Shown: positions 33,494 to 47,347, counted from the first letter of the stretch. The stretch is DNA of 64,000 nt from Hetaerina americana (GCA_022747635.1 JAKTNV010000018.1:5207813-5271812); one strand, 5' to 3'. Notes: a model not told the origin generated them from the letters alone. Made by a program: numbers and translations.

Positions 33494-36389
33494 ATGAAGT
33501 GGTGTTTGGTTCTTATCGTGTTCTTGGCGGGAGTGGTTCTGTCTGAGATAAACGCATTGCCAGTTCCAGGTGAGTATTAATAATCTTTATGTGTAACTGT
33601 TTAATAATTTATTCTTAAACATAGACGCACACACTACCAAAGTAATGATATAGTTTTATCAATTCCATTAAAAATACAGTCATTGGGCTACAGCCCTTAT
33701 TACCTGTGAAGTCTAACGAGGAATAGCGGTAGTTGAAAGACTTATGGGATGCTCAGAAGTATTGAAAGGCAGAATGGGGTACGGACATGAATTTGAAGAG
33801 AGAATATTGAGTTATTGAGGGGGGATGTGAGGAAGGGAGGGAATTCGGTTTTCAAGAGAGGAGAAATCAAGAGAGAGGTAAAGAGTGGGACGCATTACCC
33901 TTCGAAAGAGTCACTAGAAGAATTAACATTAACCTACCTTGACATAAGATTTAAAAAAATATTTGAGCTAGATTCAAATTAATTGGTGTTCCGATTCAAA
34001 TGCAATGTAATGCATAAGACAGGAGACAAGTTCCTCTCGAAGTGTTCCAATCCTAGAGACCCTCGTGGCTACAGTTGTAAAGGGAACCCAAGCGGATTGA
34101 TCTACATCTACATCTACATCTACATAATACCCCGCAAGCCGCCGCAAGGGCGTGTGGCGGGGGGTGTTAGGTCACCAACCGTAAAAAAGAAAAATACCAC
34201 ATGCAAAAAAACAACACGGAAAATTACACCCACAGCAGCGCACACGCTCATGCAAAAATCCCTTCATCCAATACTCATGCAAACACATATACCGCAAAAC
34301 AACTAAAAAACTGCACCCCATGATGCGGCACGAAAGCCATCCTACAACACGGAAGCCAGGACACAACAAGCAAGAAATTGAAACACCACATGAAAATGCA
34401 CCACGAAACACTCTGCCCCCAAAGAGTCTTTAAAAGGCAGGGAATGCGACCCAACGTTGCAGGTAGCAGGAATTTCCCGCCGCGGAGAGGGACGAGGGGT
34501 TGAAAGGGAAACTTAAAAACAGATGAACAGAACACGAATGAGGTCATTCGGAAAGAATGGGTTATTATAACAAAACACACAAGGTTAGTGGAAGAGCATG
34601 CATTTAACATGCATACAACTAATTATTTTTTAGACGCTGAGGGTGGCAAGTGGAATTTTTGCTATCTATAACCCTGCAGTTGCTATCCCGTATTGTCCGT
34701 GGGAAGAAGGAGTCCTTGAGTCGGCTAGTTCTGGCATCTATTTCCCGAATTTTATATGCATTGATGAACTAACTCCAAGGCTAACGCGAATACTAGCCAC
34801 TCGCCTTACTTTGTCTTATGCCAGAAGGTCCAGTCTTATTACACATGCCATGGTCAAAAGTGTCGAATCCAACGAATATGCGTCCGGAGTCGCCGGTGTG
34901 TTTGGACGCAAGGCAATCATCTTAAACGTTAATTCTTCTTTTCTTATTCTGCGGTGCCTGCTTTAAGGGCTGAACTGATAGGGAATTATTTTGTTCGACG
35001 ACATATTCTCATCCAATGAAAGCTCCTTTTAGGTTCTATCGACGACATTTAAAAACAATATTCGTATCAGTTTCGAGAGACTTATATAATGATTGAATCT
35101 TCGAATAACCTACTAGACATGGCTTCTTCTTCATCGCCGACAGCAGTGCTGGCACTAGCTAGCTGTCGCTCTTTTATCCGGAACATCAGGAAAGTATTGA
35201 ATCTCCGTGATCGAGGGTCCGTAAATAAGATTCCGCCGATCGGACATCAGGTTCGAGTACCGATTCTTTCTGGCGTAGAAGGAATCAAACATAGCTAAAT
35301 ACATTTAAAATATTGGTTTGGCAAGCCAAATTTCCTCCATTTTCACAATAAGTAGGTTAATGCGTGAGTTTACTTCGTCCTCATATTTGAGGCTGTCCTA
35401 GTTCGCTGTTTGCTCCGCCGCAGCCCACGGCGTTCGTGCGATGGGAGAGTTAGGAAGTATAAAAAAGTATCATGAGTGCTTAACGGAGTATTTAGTCCTT
35501 GAACGCTGAAGACTACTCAATTTGGCAATTTTTTTTTTGGCCAACAAATTCGATCGATAATCACTCATTTCGTTGCATGATTGGTGAATTCGAAACCTTA
35601 ATGCAGAAAGTCGATAATCAACGATTACTTTTCAATGTTTGCATTTACGTTACATTTTTCTTTTTTTATTAGGTAATCTACCGGTTAAGGTAGGTTTTTG
35701 GATGGACATAATTACTAATTAAATAATTTGTGACCCCTAGCAAAACACAACATCCTACTTTACATCAGGTCCCTCTTCAGCTCTGAGTACTTTCTTCCTC
35801 CCTTCATCCCGTCCAACATCCCTATCCTGTTCCTTCCCTTTCCTCGTTTGCCTAACATTCTCCCCTCTATTACAGTCTTCAACGTCCCTCTACCGGTCAA
35901 TACCCCCTTCAGCCACTTTTCCTGCCTCCATAGGATTACTTTAAACAAACCTCTTAAGTAACATTATTATAATTAAAATTTTAAAGCATTGAAGGAACCT
36001 CGGTGGAATTTTTTCGTGGAGACGTAAAGCTGAATGATTTTTTTACCAATCCATTGTTTGTTGTTCTTTCAGAGGATAAAAAGGTAACGGAGAAAGTGGA
36101 AGCAGTGGAAGGTTTAATTGGCCGGTTATTGGACGGTTACTGGAAGCACGCAAAAAACCATCACAAAAAGGTCCACCACCACAACTGCAGCCCAGACAGT
36201 TCCAGCGAAAAAAACAAACCCCACAAGCCGCATAAACCCTCGCATTCTCACAGCAGCGATTCCAGCTCTCACGATTCGTCAACTTCGACTTCATCCCACG
36301 ATTCCAGCGACTCCAGTGACAGCCACGAGAACCCACACCGGCCACCGAAAATTTGCCTGAAGGTGCCGAAGTGCCACGACAAGGCATAA
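33494..36389 (+). CDS. Gene C: small secreted His/Ser-rich protein (130 aa)
   Basis: Spliced CDS 33,494-33,569 + 36,073-36,389; exon 2 starts at 33,484, and the stop is TAA rather than TAG. The protein equals gene A except for S8I in the signal peptide (LVLIVFLAG) and five changes in the mature part, mostly gaining His (SHSH for THSR, SHDSS for SQDSS, HRPP for QRPP). It keeps all three mature cysteines. Intron 2 (2.5 kb) carries the same antisense LINE-A tail as gene A plus a LINE-B insertion. The frame, splice sites, promoter and poly(A) signal are all intact, so it is likely functional. Confidence 0.87.
34102..34759 (-). mobile_element. LINE-B insertion in gene C intron 2
   Basis: 658 bp antisense, 5'-truncated, flanked by ATTGAT at 34,096-34,101 and 34,760-34,765. 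The empty site in gene A is at 3,823-3,828. The left edge is the family 3' end: CTACAT repeats (TAGATG tail in element sense) then ATACCCCGCAAGCCGCC. Only 3' non-coding sequence is present. Confidence 0.92.
35668..35937 (-). mobile_element. LINE-A 3' fragment in intron 2 of gene C
   Basis: Same truncated insertion as 4,731-5,000 in gene A, with the same boundaries. Confidence 0.9.
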
Positions 36390-36760
36390 AGGGCCTGGGT
36401 ACTCTGTCCATCGGTATGAGTCAGTTCACTACCGAAGCAGTTCTCGAGGGAAATCTAATGGCTTAACAAAATAGTCACCGAAGCATGGGGTATTCAAGAC
36501 CTTCTCCAAGTTAGAGACATGCTTTCCTCGAATGGACACTCTTGGGTGTATTTCCGTTTAGGTTTAATAACCCTCAGCAAGGCCATTCAATGGAAGCATA
36601 TCTGCTCCTTGTTGTGAATAATATCTTGCGGTGAGCAATAATAGTAATGTGTTAGAAGTCAGCCATGTTTGTTTTCAGGTCATGAGATCCAATCTACTGT
36701 CCGGTTGCTTCATCAACTACTACTCCTTCACATGAGACAATAAAGAGATATTTATGTGAA
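36390..36760 (+). other. Gene C 3' UTR
   Basis: Corresponds to gene A 5,453-5,850 with several substitutions and small indels, in contrast to the near-identical intron 2 tract. Confidence 0.6.
36739..36744 (+). terminator. Gene C poly(A) signal AATAAA
   Basis: AATAAA in GAGACAATAAAGAGA, 350 nt after the stop. Confidence 0.8.
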
Positions 36761-37214
36761 ATTCATTGCATCAAATTTCTCCTTGTACGTTATTGACAGA
36801 ATATTATTTTCAAACGGCACGAAATCACTGATCATCTCCCATTTTCATATAAATTTCATAAATCTTCCCTTTAATAGTTTTCAGTGGATGATTTGGTAAT
36901 TTGATCCAATTAACTGTACAGATGTCGTCGAGGGGTACCATGCAATAAAAGTGCGATGAATCCATGCATCAAATAACGAAGCCGACGGTGTTTTGCGACA
37001 TCCGTTATGAATTACTTAAAAAAATTATAAAAATCAAAACGCAAAATAACCAAAGAACATTGAAGATGATTAAACAAATGTTTTTTTATTTTTAATTTTT
37101 TTTGTATCAAATTTATTGGCAAGATGTAATCCATAAAGAAGAGAAGTTGGTGAGAAAATAATTTTGCATTAAAAAAATATATGAAAATTTTCTTTTCTTT
37201 TCCTTCCCTTTTTT
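36761..37214. other. Gene C downstream flank
   Basis: Resembles the gene A flank at 5,851-6,400. No gene seen. Confidence 0.5.
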
Positions 37215-37635
37215 GAAAATGGTGGTTAAATAACAGCGGCAAGAGAAATTTCCGATAGCCCGGGAACGAATTCCAGTGACACAGACAATAATCCCCATTG
37301 AAGTTAAGGGAAAAAGAGGGAATCAGTGCTAAGGGGTCGTCACAGGCCCCAATTGTAGGCCACTTGGGTCCAAACAGGATAATAGCATATCATTTTATAT
37401 GTTTCAAACAGCAGGTTAAATTACCAAGATTATGAAGCCGAATTGAGGGAACTCCAATCCCCAGGTGTGACTTGATGGAATAATACTTGTTAATTTGTTT
37501 GCAGAGGATATGTAATAAATTTATTCCCGGCATTTAAATTTTACGACTACCGAAATTAAAAATAAGTTCTTAAAAGCGTTTATTTTATTAATACCACTAA
37601 ATACATACTTATAAAGACACAGATTATGTATATAT

Positions 37636-37640
<5 letters not shown>
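37215..37640 (-). pseudogene. Orphan inverted upstream fragment of a sixth gene copy
   Basis: Inverse of the gene upstream region (compare 32,640-33,010): contains CTCCAATCCCCAGGTGTGAC, GGCCCCAATTGTAGGCCACT and TTCCGATAGCCCGGGAA. It stops before the CCG box, TATA and exons, so no gene follows. Either a truncated sixth copy or a piece of gene C's own upstream region duplicated in inverse. Confidence 0.65.

Positions 37641-38301
<661 letters not shown>

Positions 38302-38352
<51 letters not shown>
38302..38352. repeat. (TA)n microsatellite
   Basis: TA array at the SINE tail. Confidence 0.95.
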
Positions 38353-38354
<2 letters not shown>

Positions 38355-38379
38355 AGGATATATATAGCGTATAGGTCGA

Positions 38380-38910
38380 CATCTACATCTACATCTACAA
38401 CTACCTTATACCCCGCAAGCCGCCGCAAGGGCGTGTGGTGGGGGGTGCTAGGACACCACCCGTAATTTAGAAAAAAAAACCGCATGCAATAACGCCAAAA
38501 TCATATATAAAAAAAACATGGCATTCATTCATGCATGAACACTTACACCCCACACACATGCAAACACTCAATCTACATCTTACATATACATGCACCTGAA
38601 GGTATACCTAACAGCTTTGCAGTGTTTAATTTTGTTCCGACTTGTAAATTACACGTTTTTATTATTTCTAAAGTGACTTCGGTTTCTTGTTATTTTGATT
38701 TCTGATTGTTCGTGGAAAGAATGAGTATTTGTACCTATCTGTCTTGGAATCTATCTCCCTTAGTTTATCTTTGTGGTCAGATCTACCTAAGTAGTGTGAG
38801 GCCATTATAATTCCTTTCTCCCAAACGCCGGGTTTGTACCTCATTATTGATTCTTCAGCATATTCCAGCGGATTTTTCACTTTGAACGCCACTAGGGCTA
38901 TACTCAGGAA
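38380..38910 (-). mobile_element. LINE-B 3' fragment
   Basis: Left edge has the ACATCTACATCTACA tail and ATACCCCGCAAGCCGCC. A short C-terminal coding remnant (VKNPLEYAEESIMRYKPGVW, ASHYLGRSDHKDKLREID) lies at 38,668-38,892. 5'-truncated. Confidence 0.85.
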
Positions 38911-38923
38911 TTACCCCTTTTTG

Positions 38924-41358
38924 TAGCTGCACCAGGCGGTGCGTGTGGTTTGGCATGAGACATCGGACCAGCTATGGGATGCCATCGATAGGATATATAT
39001 ATCATATATTTGAGGAAGGCAACGGGGAACCACGTCAATGATCATTCCCAAGATAAATATGACGGACAATACGGAGATTTTGAGTCCTGGCAACTACCGG
39101 GCTCAGCCCCGTCTGTTTCCTGCCTGGCAGCGGGGAAGGCAAAGCTTACGCGGTCGTAATCCCACGAAACACTTGCGAGGGAAAACCAGCAGCAGCGGGA
39201 AAGAAGACGCAGAAAAAGAAAACCAAATTACTTAGGATAGGGATGTGGAATTTTAGGACAATGATGAGGACAGGGAAATTGGAGAATGTTAAGCGAGAGA
39301 TGGAAAGGGGAAAAATAGATATTTTAGATCTGCGCGAGATGAGATGGAAGGATAGCGCGGATTACTGGAGTGATAATTATAGAATAATATACCACGGCGG
39401 GGACGAAAGACAACGAGGAGTTGCCATAGTATTAAATGAAGAGGTAGGAAGAAGCGTAGTCAACATAGAGCAAGTAACGGATAGATTATTACTTGTAGAG
39501 AAAAAAGCAGAACCGACGGCCTTAGTTATTATTCAGGTTTACATGCCACCGAGCAACCATCAGATGGAAGAAGCCGATAAGACACTCGATCAGGAAGAGG
39601 ACATAATAGCGTGTGTTCCCGCAGGGAAACATTTGATAGTAATGGGGGATTAAATTGAGACGGTAGGCGAAGGAGGAGATGATGACGAGGTCGGGGACTA
39701 CGGTTTAGGCACGAGGAATGACCCCTGGGAGAAAGCAATTGCGTTCCGCAGCAGACAGGGGTAGGTCATCACCAACACAGGATGTATACACCATAAAAGA
39801 CGCAGGTATACATGGAAAGTACCAGGTAACTCATAAAGGTAACAGCCAGATTATATCCTGATTAGTCACAGGTTTAGGAACAGCGTGATAAATTCGCACA
39901 GCTTCCCGGGAGCGGATGCGGACTATGACCAAAAATTAGTTCTAATGAAATGTAGCGTCCGTTTCAAAAAGATAAGGCACGGGCGGCGTGTCAGAAAATG
40001 GAATGTAGACGCATTAAATGCTTTGAAAAGGAAGAAATACATACAGGTGGTAGAGGAAATCATGGAGGATGGTAAAGAGCTAAGCACTTCCGAAGAAAAA
40101 TGGGAAAGTATCAAGAAAGGGTTGTCTAAAGCCTGCAAAAGACACTATTGGAACCGTCAACGATAAAAGGACAAGGAAACCACGGTCCAAGGATGAGAAG
40201 ATTACAAAGATGGAAGAGCGACGAAAATGGAAGAATGTGAATACAGAATTATGCAAAATGAATTACAAAGAAATACACAATAAATTGAGGCGTGCGACAA
40301 CTAAAGCAAAAGAAACTTGGTAAAATAAAGCAAAGGAAGGATGGTGGAAGACGCAGCGTGAGAATACGGAAAGGATGCACAGGGAGGGTGAAATATGTAC
40401 GCTGTGCAGCAAAGTTAAATCTTTATCGGGAAGTAAGAAAGGGAAATCTATGCTAACAGATAGAGATAAGGCGGGTAAGGTAATTCTTGACACAGGAAGG
40501 ATCCAAGAGTGATGGAAGGAATATATAGAAGAACTTTATAGTGAAGAATTTATAACAACTAAGTTAGACTAAGAAAAGGAACATGACGTAGAGGAAGATA
40601 GCTTAGGTCCAGGCATACTAGACAATGAGATAGAAAGGACATTAAGGGAGATGAAACTAAATAAGGCTGTTGGGGTGGATAACATTACCGTGGAAGTTTT
40701 AAAATACTTAGGAAATTGTGGGAGGAAGAGGCTATATGGGCTGATTCGTAGTATTTATGAGGAAGAAATCTGGCCGGAAGACTTTGTGAGATCAGTTTTA
40801 GTTCCTATTCCGAAAAAGGTAAAGGCCACGTCATGTGAGGACTACAGGACAATAGTTTGATATCCAACGCAGCTAAAGGTGGTCTCAGGATCATAAACAA
40901 AAGGATAGAGTGTAGGAAAAATGATTACTTAGGGGATGATCAGTTTGGGTTTAGGAAGGCGAGATGTACGCGTGATGCCAGTGATGAGATTATTAATCGA
41001 AAGGAATATAGAAAACCAACAGGAAGTATTTTCCTGTTTCGTAGTTTTCGAAAAAGCGATCGATAGAGTGAATTGGGAAAAACTAATGAGTATATTGCAG
41101 AAAATAGGAATAGATTGGAGGGAAAGGAGGAAAATCCGCAACCTTTTCATGTCTCAGACTGCTCAGGTGTGAGTGGGGAACGGGGAGTCCGGTTGGGAAG
41201 TGCTAGGAAGAGGAGTAAGGCAGGGTTGCAAAAACTAGAGCAGGTAGAACAGTTTACGTATTTCCGAAGTATTTTGGACCAACACGGTCAAAGTAGTAGG
41301 GACGTAAGGAGAAGAATTGCGCCGGGACAAGAGGCTTTCACAAGGAGGAGGGAGTAGA
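38924..41358 (+). mobile_element. LINE-A copy 6, endonuclease + linker + RT, 3'-deleted
   Basis: Most complete LINE-A. It has a 5' UTR from GCTGCACCAGGCGGTGCG, then endonuclease 39,243-39,653 (MRTGKLENVKREMERGKIDI, DERQRGVAIVLNEEVGRSV, VIIQVYMPPSN, LIVMGD, with Trp to stop at 39,653). The linker is at 39,885-40,500. The RT runs from 40,651 (MKLNKAVGVDNITVEVLKYL, FRKARCTRD). A deletion at 41,230 joins RQGCxx to KLEQVEQFTY, removing the catalytic FADD. The copy ends at 41,358 against PLE-1. Several frameshifts; dead. Confidence 0.9.
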
Positions 41359-41359
41359 T

Positions 41360-43140
41360 GAAGGGCCGATGCATGACCAATTACGCAATCGAGGAATCGC
41401 CATCACTCGGTTTAGCTGTTCGTGCAATTAGTGACCCCGATTATTTGGCCAAGAGATGGTGAGCTATTTCAACGTCCAGGAGGGAAATGGATGAACACGC
41501 AAGAAGAAGGATACCATTAGGGCCTAGTCAAAAATGTTAATTTCAGAGCATTCATTGGCACCTATAGCCTGACCTAATACTTAATGAGCCACATTCGAAA
41601 CATAAAGACCCCCAAAAGATAGAAACCCTTGAAATGGTAAGATTATGGCATTTTGGTATACTGGGTTTGCGGATAGGAGGGTGTTGGGTTGACGGATTGA
41701 GAATTTTACTGTTCAGTAGTATTTCGGGGTACCCTTATTATCTGATAGACATGTCGCTGGTCCAAGTATTTCTGTTAGGAGGGGGTGTTGTTGTAGAGAC
41801 AGAGGCCCCGGATTGAGAGTGAGAAGGGGATGGAGCGTTTTGTAAGCGATGGACGGCAGCTGTTAAAATGAAGAAACTGTGCTTATTGGTTGGTTAAATG
41901 TGGACAGAGGGTAAAACCTAATATTATGGAGGTGAATGTCGATATCTAGGAAAGTGATGTTCGAGTCAGATTAAGATGAATTGAAAGATACCGAGGAGGA
42001 AGAATTGAGAGGGGAAACAAAGGAGGAAAAGGTTTTGCGTCTGTGGGACCAATGGAGGAAAATGTCATTAATATAGCGGGACAAGAGGAGTGGTTTTTGG
42101 GTTTTCTGCTGGAACAGGATATGTTCAATTTCACCCATAAAAAGATTGATATTTGCATTAGCCATGCGCGTGCCCATTTCAGCGCCTATTATTCGCAAAT
42201 ATATCACCCCGTTTTTTGTCGTTAAATTTGAAATTAGTTTTGATGAGGACGATTTGGCTCGATTTATATACCAATCGCCTCTTCTTGATGGTCTACTTTT
42301 CTCCTTGGGCTATTCTTCACGTGATTAATGTCCAACTTATCCATTTCGAGTTCCCCTCCAGCAAAGTAGATGTAGAACTCAATAATCTTTGGATCCATTC
42401 GTGGAATTAAAATGTCTCTCTTTTCATTTTTCTTCTGTGGTCCATGTTACACTTCGATGGAACTACTCTGTTTTATTTTTTTCAACTTTGGTGGAATTTA
42501 TGGAAATAATAGGGAAACAGGAAATGCATTTTGATGAATGGCGGTTATTGTTTATGAATGACCTCATTCTCAATTTCGTTTAGTGAGTGGCCTTGAGACT
42601 ATTTCCACGCACAATCCGACACAATTAAAAGCCAAACTTATCGTTAGCCATTACCGGCGACATTTCATGGAACACAATGGCCGCATTCGTACATTGCACT
42701 CATTTTTTGGAAGTATTATCTACCCTTTTTTTAGTGAATGTTTTTATAGTTTTACTCATTTAAAGGCTAAAAGAAACAAAATATTTTAAGTACCGTGAAT
42801 ACATTCCTGTCAACGCGTAATTGATCAAAAAATTAATTCCATAATTAAGTCCTTGTAATATTTCGTGAGCTTGTGTGTCAAAGTTTATTATTAATAGGGT
42901 TATTAACATCCTCTCCAGCAACTGGTAATGCATAAAGGTTAGATAAAGCCACTTTGGACCAAGACACGTTGAGCGTGGAAAATCTTATTTGCAATCTGGA
43001 TAGGTTAGAAAACCTTTGAATAGCAAATTGAACAGCAAATTTGAATAATATTTACTTTAATATTTGTGGTATACAAGCTAACTTCATCAGGGTTCGGTAA
43101 AATTGCTATAATTAGACTACTGTCTAATTATAGCAATTAC
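41360..43140 (-). mobile_element. PLE-1 copy gamma
   Basis: Antisense. The RT core spans about 41,960-42,328 with GAEMGTRMANANINLFMGE. The catalytic motif reads RYINDIFLHW instead of YIDDIF, which destroys the first catalytic Asp. The left end is the CCGATGCATGACCAATTACG remnant. The right non-coding end reaches a TA array at 43,142. Confidence 0.85.
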
Positions 43141-43141
43141 T

Positions 43142-43386
<245 letters not shown>

Positions 43387-43387
43387 A

Positions 43388-44280
43388 TATCGGTGAAGGA
43401 CAAGGGAAATGCAGGCGAGAAATGGAAATGAAGCAAGTTGTAGAACCCAGGGAAAGGATTATTTGTGACGATGAGTGAGACAAGGAAGTAGATTATAACC
43501 AACGTGTTTCCACGCAGCAAAAGGTGGAAATAATACCAAAGGCATATGGTTTTATAATAGAGTAATGAGAATTTTCTTTTCCAAATGTTAAAGTCCCCTT
43601 CAGAAATATGATGCTTCCTTCACTAGCTAGATCGTCGATTTCATTATATACGTGAAGCGTTCAAATTCAACAGTTCGATGTAAAGGCCAAAATGTGCTGT
43701 TTTAGAACTTTTACTGAATGAATAAATAAATAAATATAAATAAATAAACCGACATTTGACCGCGTGTAAAGAGTCTTTTAGTAATTTACTCTGTCATGGA
43801 TAAGTTTCACAAAAGGATCATTACTGCTTTCCGGCCATATGTCATGAATTTATTTTATCTCGGTTCTTACTTTTGTTTAACCTCCCCATTTTGGTCGAAG
43901 TTTCGGCGAACAATTCTGCCGGCAGCTTCAGGAGTTCAGAAGCCTGAAGAAGATAAGCGATCGTGCAACGGGGTGGAAATTCGTTCTCATGAATATAGAG
44001 TCGAGAGATTGAAACACAGGGGAAGGACATAGGGAACGTGTGTGGTGGATTGCAAGGAAAGTGTATGGGTGGGTGTAAGAAGAAATGAAAGATTACGGTT
44101 TAGGAGACGGCAGTCTCCACCTACAAAATAGAAATTAGGATGTCGCAAGGTAGTTCGGTAGGGATTTGTTTGTTACCAGGCATTCCCTCGATTCCATTTG
44201 GCAACCCACGATTAACCTAGAACCGAGTGGAAAAGAGGTAATCGAACGCCATGCATACAGCATGCCTATATATGCATATA
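43388..44280 (+). mobile_element. PLE-1-associated non-coding unit, copy gamma
   Basis: Same unit as 15,938-17,260 with a central deletion after 43,550 and the ~100-bp insertion with an AATAAATA tail (43,670-43,755). It ends at GAACGCCATGCATACAGCAT before a TA array. Confidence 0.6.
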
Positions 44281-44305
44281 AATACATATATATATATATT
44301 TATAA

Positions 44306-44336
<31 letters not shown>

Positions 44337-44372
44337 TATATTTATATATAAATATATATACATGCCTATATA

Positions 44373-44440
<68 letters not shown>
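44281..44440. repeat. (TA)n microsatellite
   Basis: TA array preceding the 3' tail (ATTATTA repeats) of LINE-A copy 7. Confidence 0.95.
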
Positions 44441-44442
<2 letters not shown>

Positions 44443-44469
44443 TAATTATTAATATTATTATCATGATTT

Positions 44470-45352
44470 TTATTAGGTAATCTACCGGTTAAGGTAGGAT
44501 TTGGATGGACAGAATTACCAATTAAATAATTTGTGACCCCTAGCAAAACACAACATCCTACTTTACATCAGCATCTCCTCAGCTCTGAGTACTTTCTTCC
44601 AACCTTCATCTAATTCTTTCGTCCAACATCCCTATCCTGTTCCTTCCCTTTCTTCGTTTGCCTAACATTCTCCCCTCAATTACAGTCTTCAATATCCCGC
44701 TGCCAGTTTATGCCCCCTTCAGCCACTTTTCCTGCCTCCATAGGGTTTCTCTTAAAAATCCCCTCTCCTCACCCACCATACCAAGTACTTCCTCGTTTGT
44801 TTTCTTCTCTGTCCATTTCACTTTCTCCATTCTCCTCCACACCCACAATTCAAAAGACTCGAGTCTATCCTTCTGCTTCAATAACCACGTTTCCGCGCCG
44901 TACATAGCTACGCTCCATGTCAAAGTTTTTACGAGTCTTTTCTTAACATCCTTACTCAACATTCCCATCATCAACTCCCTCCTCCTTGTGAAAGCCTCTT
45001 TGCCTAGCGCAATTCTTCTCCTTACATCCCTACTACTTTGACCGTGTTGGTCCAAAACACTACCGAGATACGTTAACTGTTCTACCAGCTCTAGTTTTTG
45101 CCCTCCAATTTCAATATTTAGCTTAGCCTTTTTCTTTCTAGAACATCGCATAGTCTTTGTTTTATTAATATTGATTCTCATCTCATTCCTTTCGCACTGA
45201 ATTTCCAATTCACAAAGGTATGCTTGCAGCCCCTTGGCTGACTGACAAACTAAAACCTGGTCATCAGCAATCCTAACTGATTTTAAGAATTTCCCGCCCA
45301 CTTACATTCCTACTTCCAGTTCTTCCCATGCCTCTTTTTTCATTTCCTCTGC
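44470..45352 (-). mobile_element. LINE-A copy 7, 5'-truncated
   Basis: Antisense. An open frame at 44,708-45,301 (about 197 aa) carries RIADDQVLVCQSAKG with intact ADD, MRININKTKTMRCSRKKKAK, EQLTYLGSVLDQHGQSS, ETWLLKQKDRLESFELW and EEVLGMVGEERGFLRETLW. It joins the gene D flank at 45,352-45,353. Confidence 0.9.
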
Positions 45353-47000
45353 AACGCTGGAGAGGAAGGACAAATGGGAAAGCAGCGTCGCGCCTTGGTG
45401 TAAAAGGTTTCAAATCTTGTAAAGACTAACACAGCCTGAAGAAAAATTATTAACTATATTTAAGTTTCATCTCTTATAAGACTACAGTTAAATTTTCATC
45501 TATCTGTATTCGTCACTTGGTATCATTTTCATATTCAAGTTAAAGCAAGAAACGTATGCTCATTTGGAAAATTGGAAAAAATAATTATGCGTGCGGTGAG
45601 GAAACATTACTTTGTATGAGAACTCAGAAAAAATGAGATGGCATTTGGATGGGACCTATGGCAGACATGCTCCAGTGTCTGCGTCTGAATACAATTGGGT
45701 AATTGGGTTTAAAATTAGTGATTACGATTCCTCGATTGCGTAATTGGTCGAACATCGGCCCGGCGTTTCCAGACATTCCAACGTTTAGTAGTCGGGATCG
45801 CTCATCTTCTCTAGGCTTCTGATTCCCTGAAGCAGATGATAAATTCATTCAATAAATTCCCAGTTCACATATCTAAATTACGGTGTTCCTGCTATTGTAC
45901 ATTTACTTGAAGCATAGCTTTCATCATACAATGGGCAATATTCACATTAATTCTTTGAACAAGAAGAAAACTTTGGAAATAGTTTTCCTTCACGAGTATA
46001 TTGAGTACTAAATACACATTTTCACGGATGCTCCCTTAATTACGTGTCATCGAATGAATAGGGGGCGTCGCTAAGGAATAAACTGTAGTTGAGCCAGCGC
46101 CAGATGAAACGGAATATGGTTATTAGTAACTCTATTTTAAAAAGCACCACTGCAGCATTGAATCCACCTTTTATGAATAACTCATGAGAGCATTCATTTT
46201 TAATTAATACACATGGTACATTTTATTTTAGAAAATTTTATATTTGAACTTTTCTTGTAGGAACAGAATGGCGGGAAATTACTCATCAAAAAAGACATGT
46301 AGAAGTTTTTATGTGGAATTATTTGAGTAAGGATTATTTGAGTCTCTTATATACAAGCACATTATTATATGCGATAGGGTGCTTCCGGATTGGCGGTATA
46401 CCCTTATAGTCTCAATTAACATTTAAGAATAGAGCGACCTGACAAGGAAGAAAAAACCTTAACATTTTTCAGTCGCTTTGTGACAGAGGGCAACATTGTG
46501 CTTCCTAACATTGAAGTAAGTTGTGAAATGCTTAAAAAATTCCTAATGCGTTGCGTGCATCATTAAATATTTCAATATAAATATCCAAATTTGGAAACTT
46601 GGAAGAACTCATTTTATCTGAAGTAAGTGCAGTCTTGAGTACTATTCTGCATTAGTCACTGTATGATACAATAATAATTCTTCCCCTAACCTACAATTCA
46701 GTTCCAAGTTTAAGAAATAACGATCTAAACTATATCATATTACGAAAACGATTAAAATTTAAAGAAACACTCATAAACTCATGCATAAGGGATATCGCAT
46801 TATACCGCCGGCGTCGATATTTGATTTAAGTACTTTCCGTACTTTAAGGTAATGTTACAGTGCGACGAAATTTATCAAAGGTTAGTTGACTCAAGTTACG
46901 ATGTCCACTGTTGCTGAAAGTTGTCGTGGCGATGCATCATTACGGGAGTTCTCTGAAAATAATATTCCGTCAAAAAGGACCCAGAAACAATTCGAAGCAA
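45353..47000. other. Gene D downstream flank (inverted copy of the gene B flank)
   Basis: Near-identical inverse of 22,310-24,220 but without the SINE-like insertion. It includes a PLE-1 pseudo-LTR remnant at 45,711-45,835. No gene. Confidence 0.7.
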
Positions 47001-47022
47001 ACAGATGTCAAGGAAATGTCTC

Positions 47023-47028
47023 TTTATT
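47023..47028 (-). terminator. Gene D poly(A) signal
   Basis: TTTATT on the plus strand (AATAAA on the minus strand), 320 nt after the gene D stop, in the same context as in gene B. Confidence 0.8.
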
Positions 47029-47347
47029 TTCTCAAGTGAAACAGTAAGAGTTGTTGGAGAAACAACAGAACAGTAAATGGCGCAAAACGTTGGCACGTAT
47101 GGGCTAATATCAATCATTAATGACCTCTTGCATATTGTGAGATAACATTGACCACAGATAGCAGATTGGCTACCATTGAATGGCCTTGCTCTGGATTAAA
47201 TACCTCTCCGGAAATGCACAAGGCAAGAGCCATTTGTGTCCACCTGTTGAAAGTATTTACAACCCATTGCTTCGGCGACTCCTTTGTGGAGCCATAAGAT
47301 CTCTCTTCGGTATCGATGAATAGGGATATCCAGAGTACATTGACTTC

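Noticed and set aside
39243..39653. Host gene for craniofacial development protein 2
   Set aside because: The similarity is to the retrotransposon endonuclease domain often mislabelled with this name; RT and 3' UTR of LINE-A follow.
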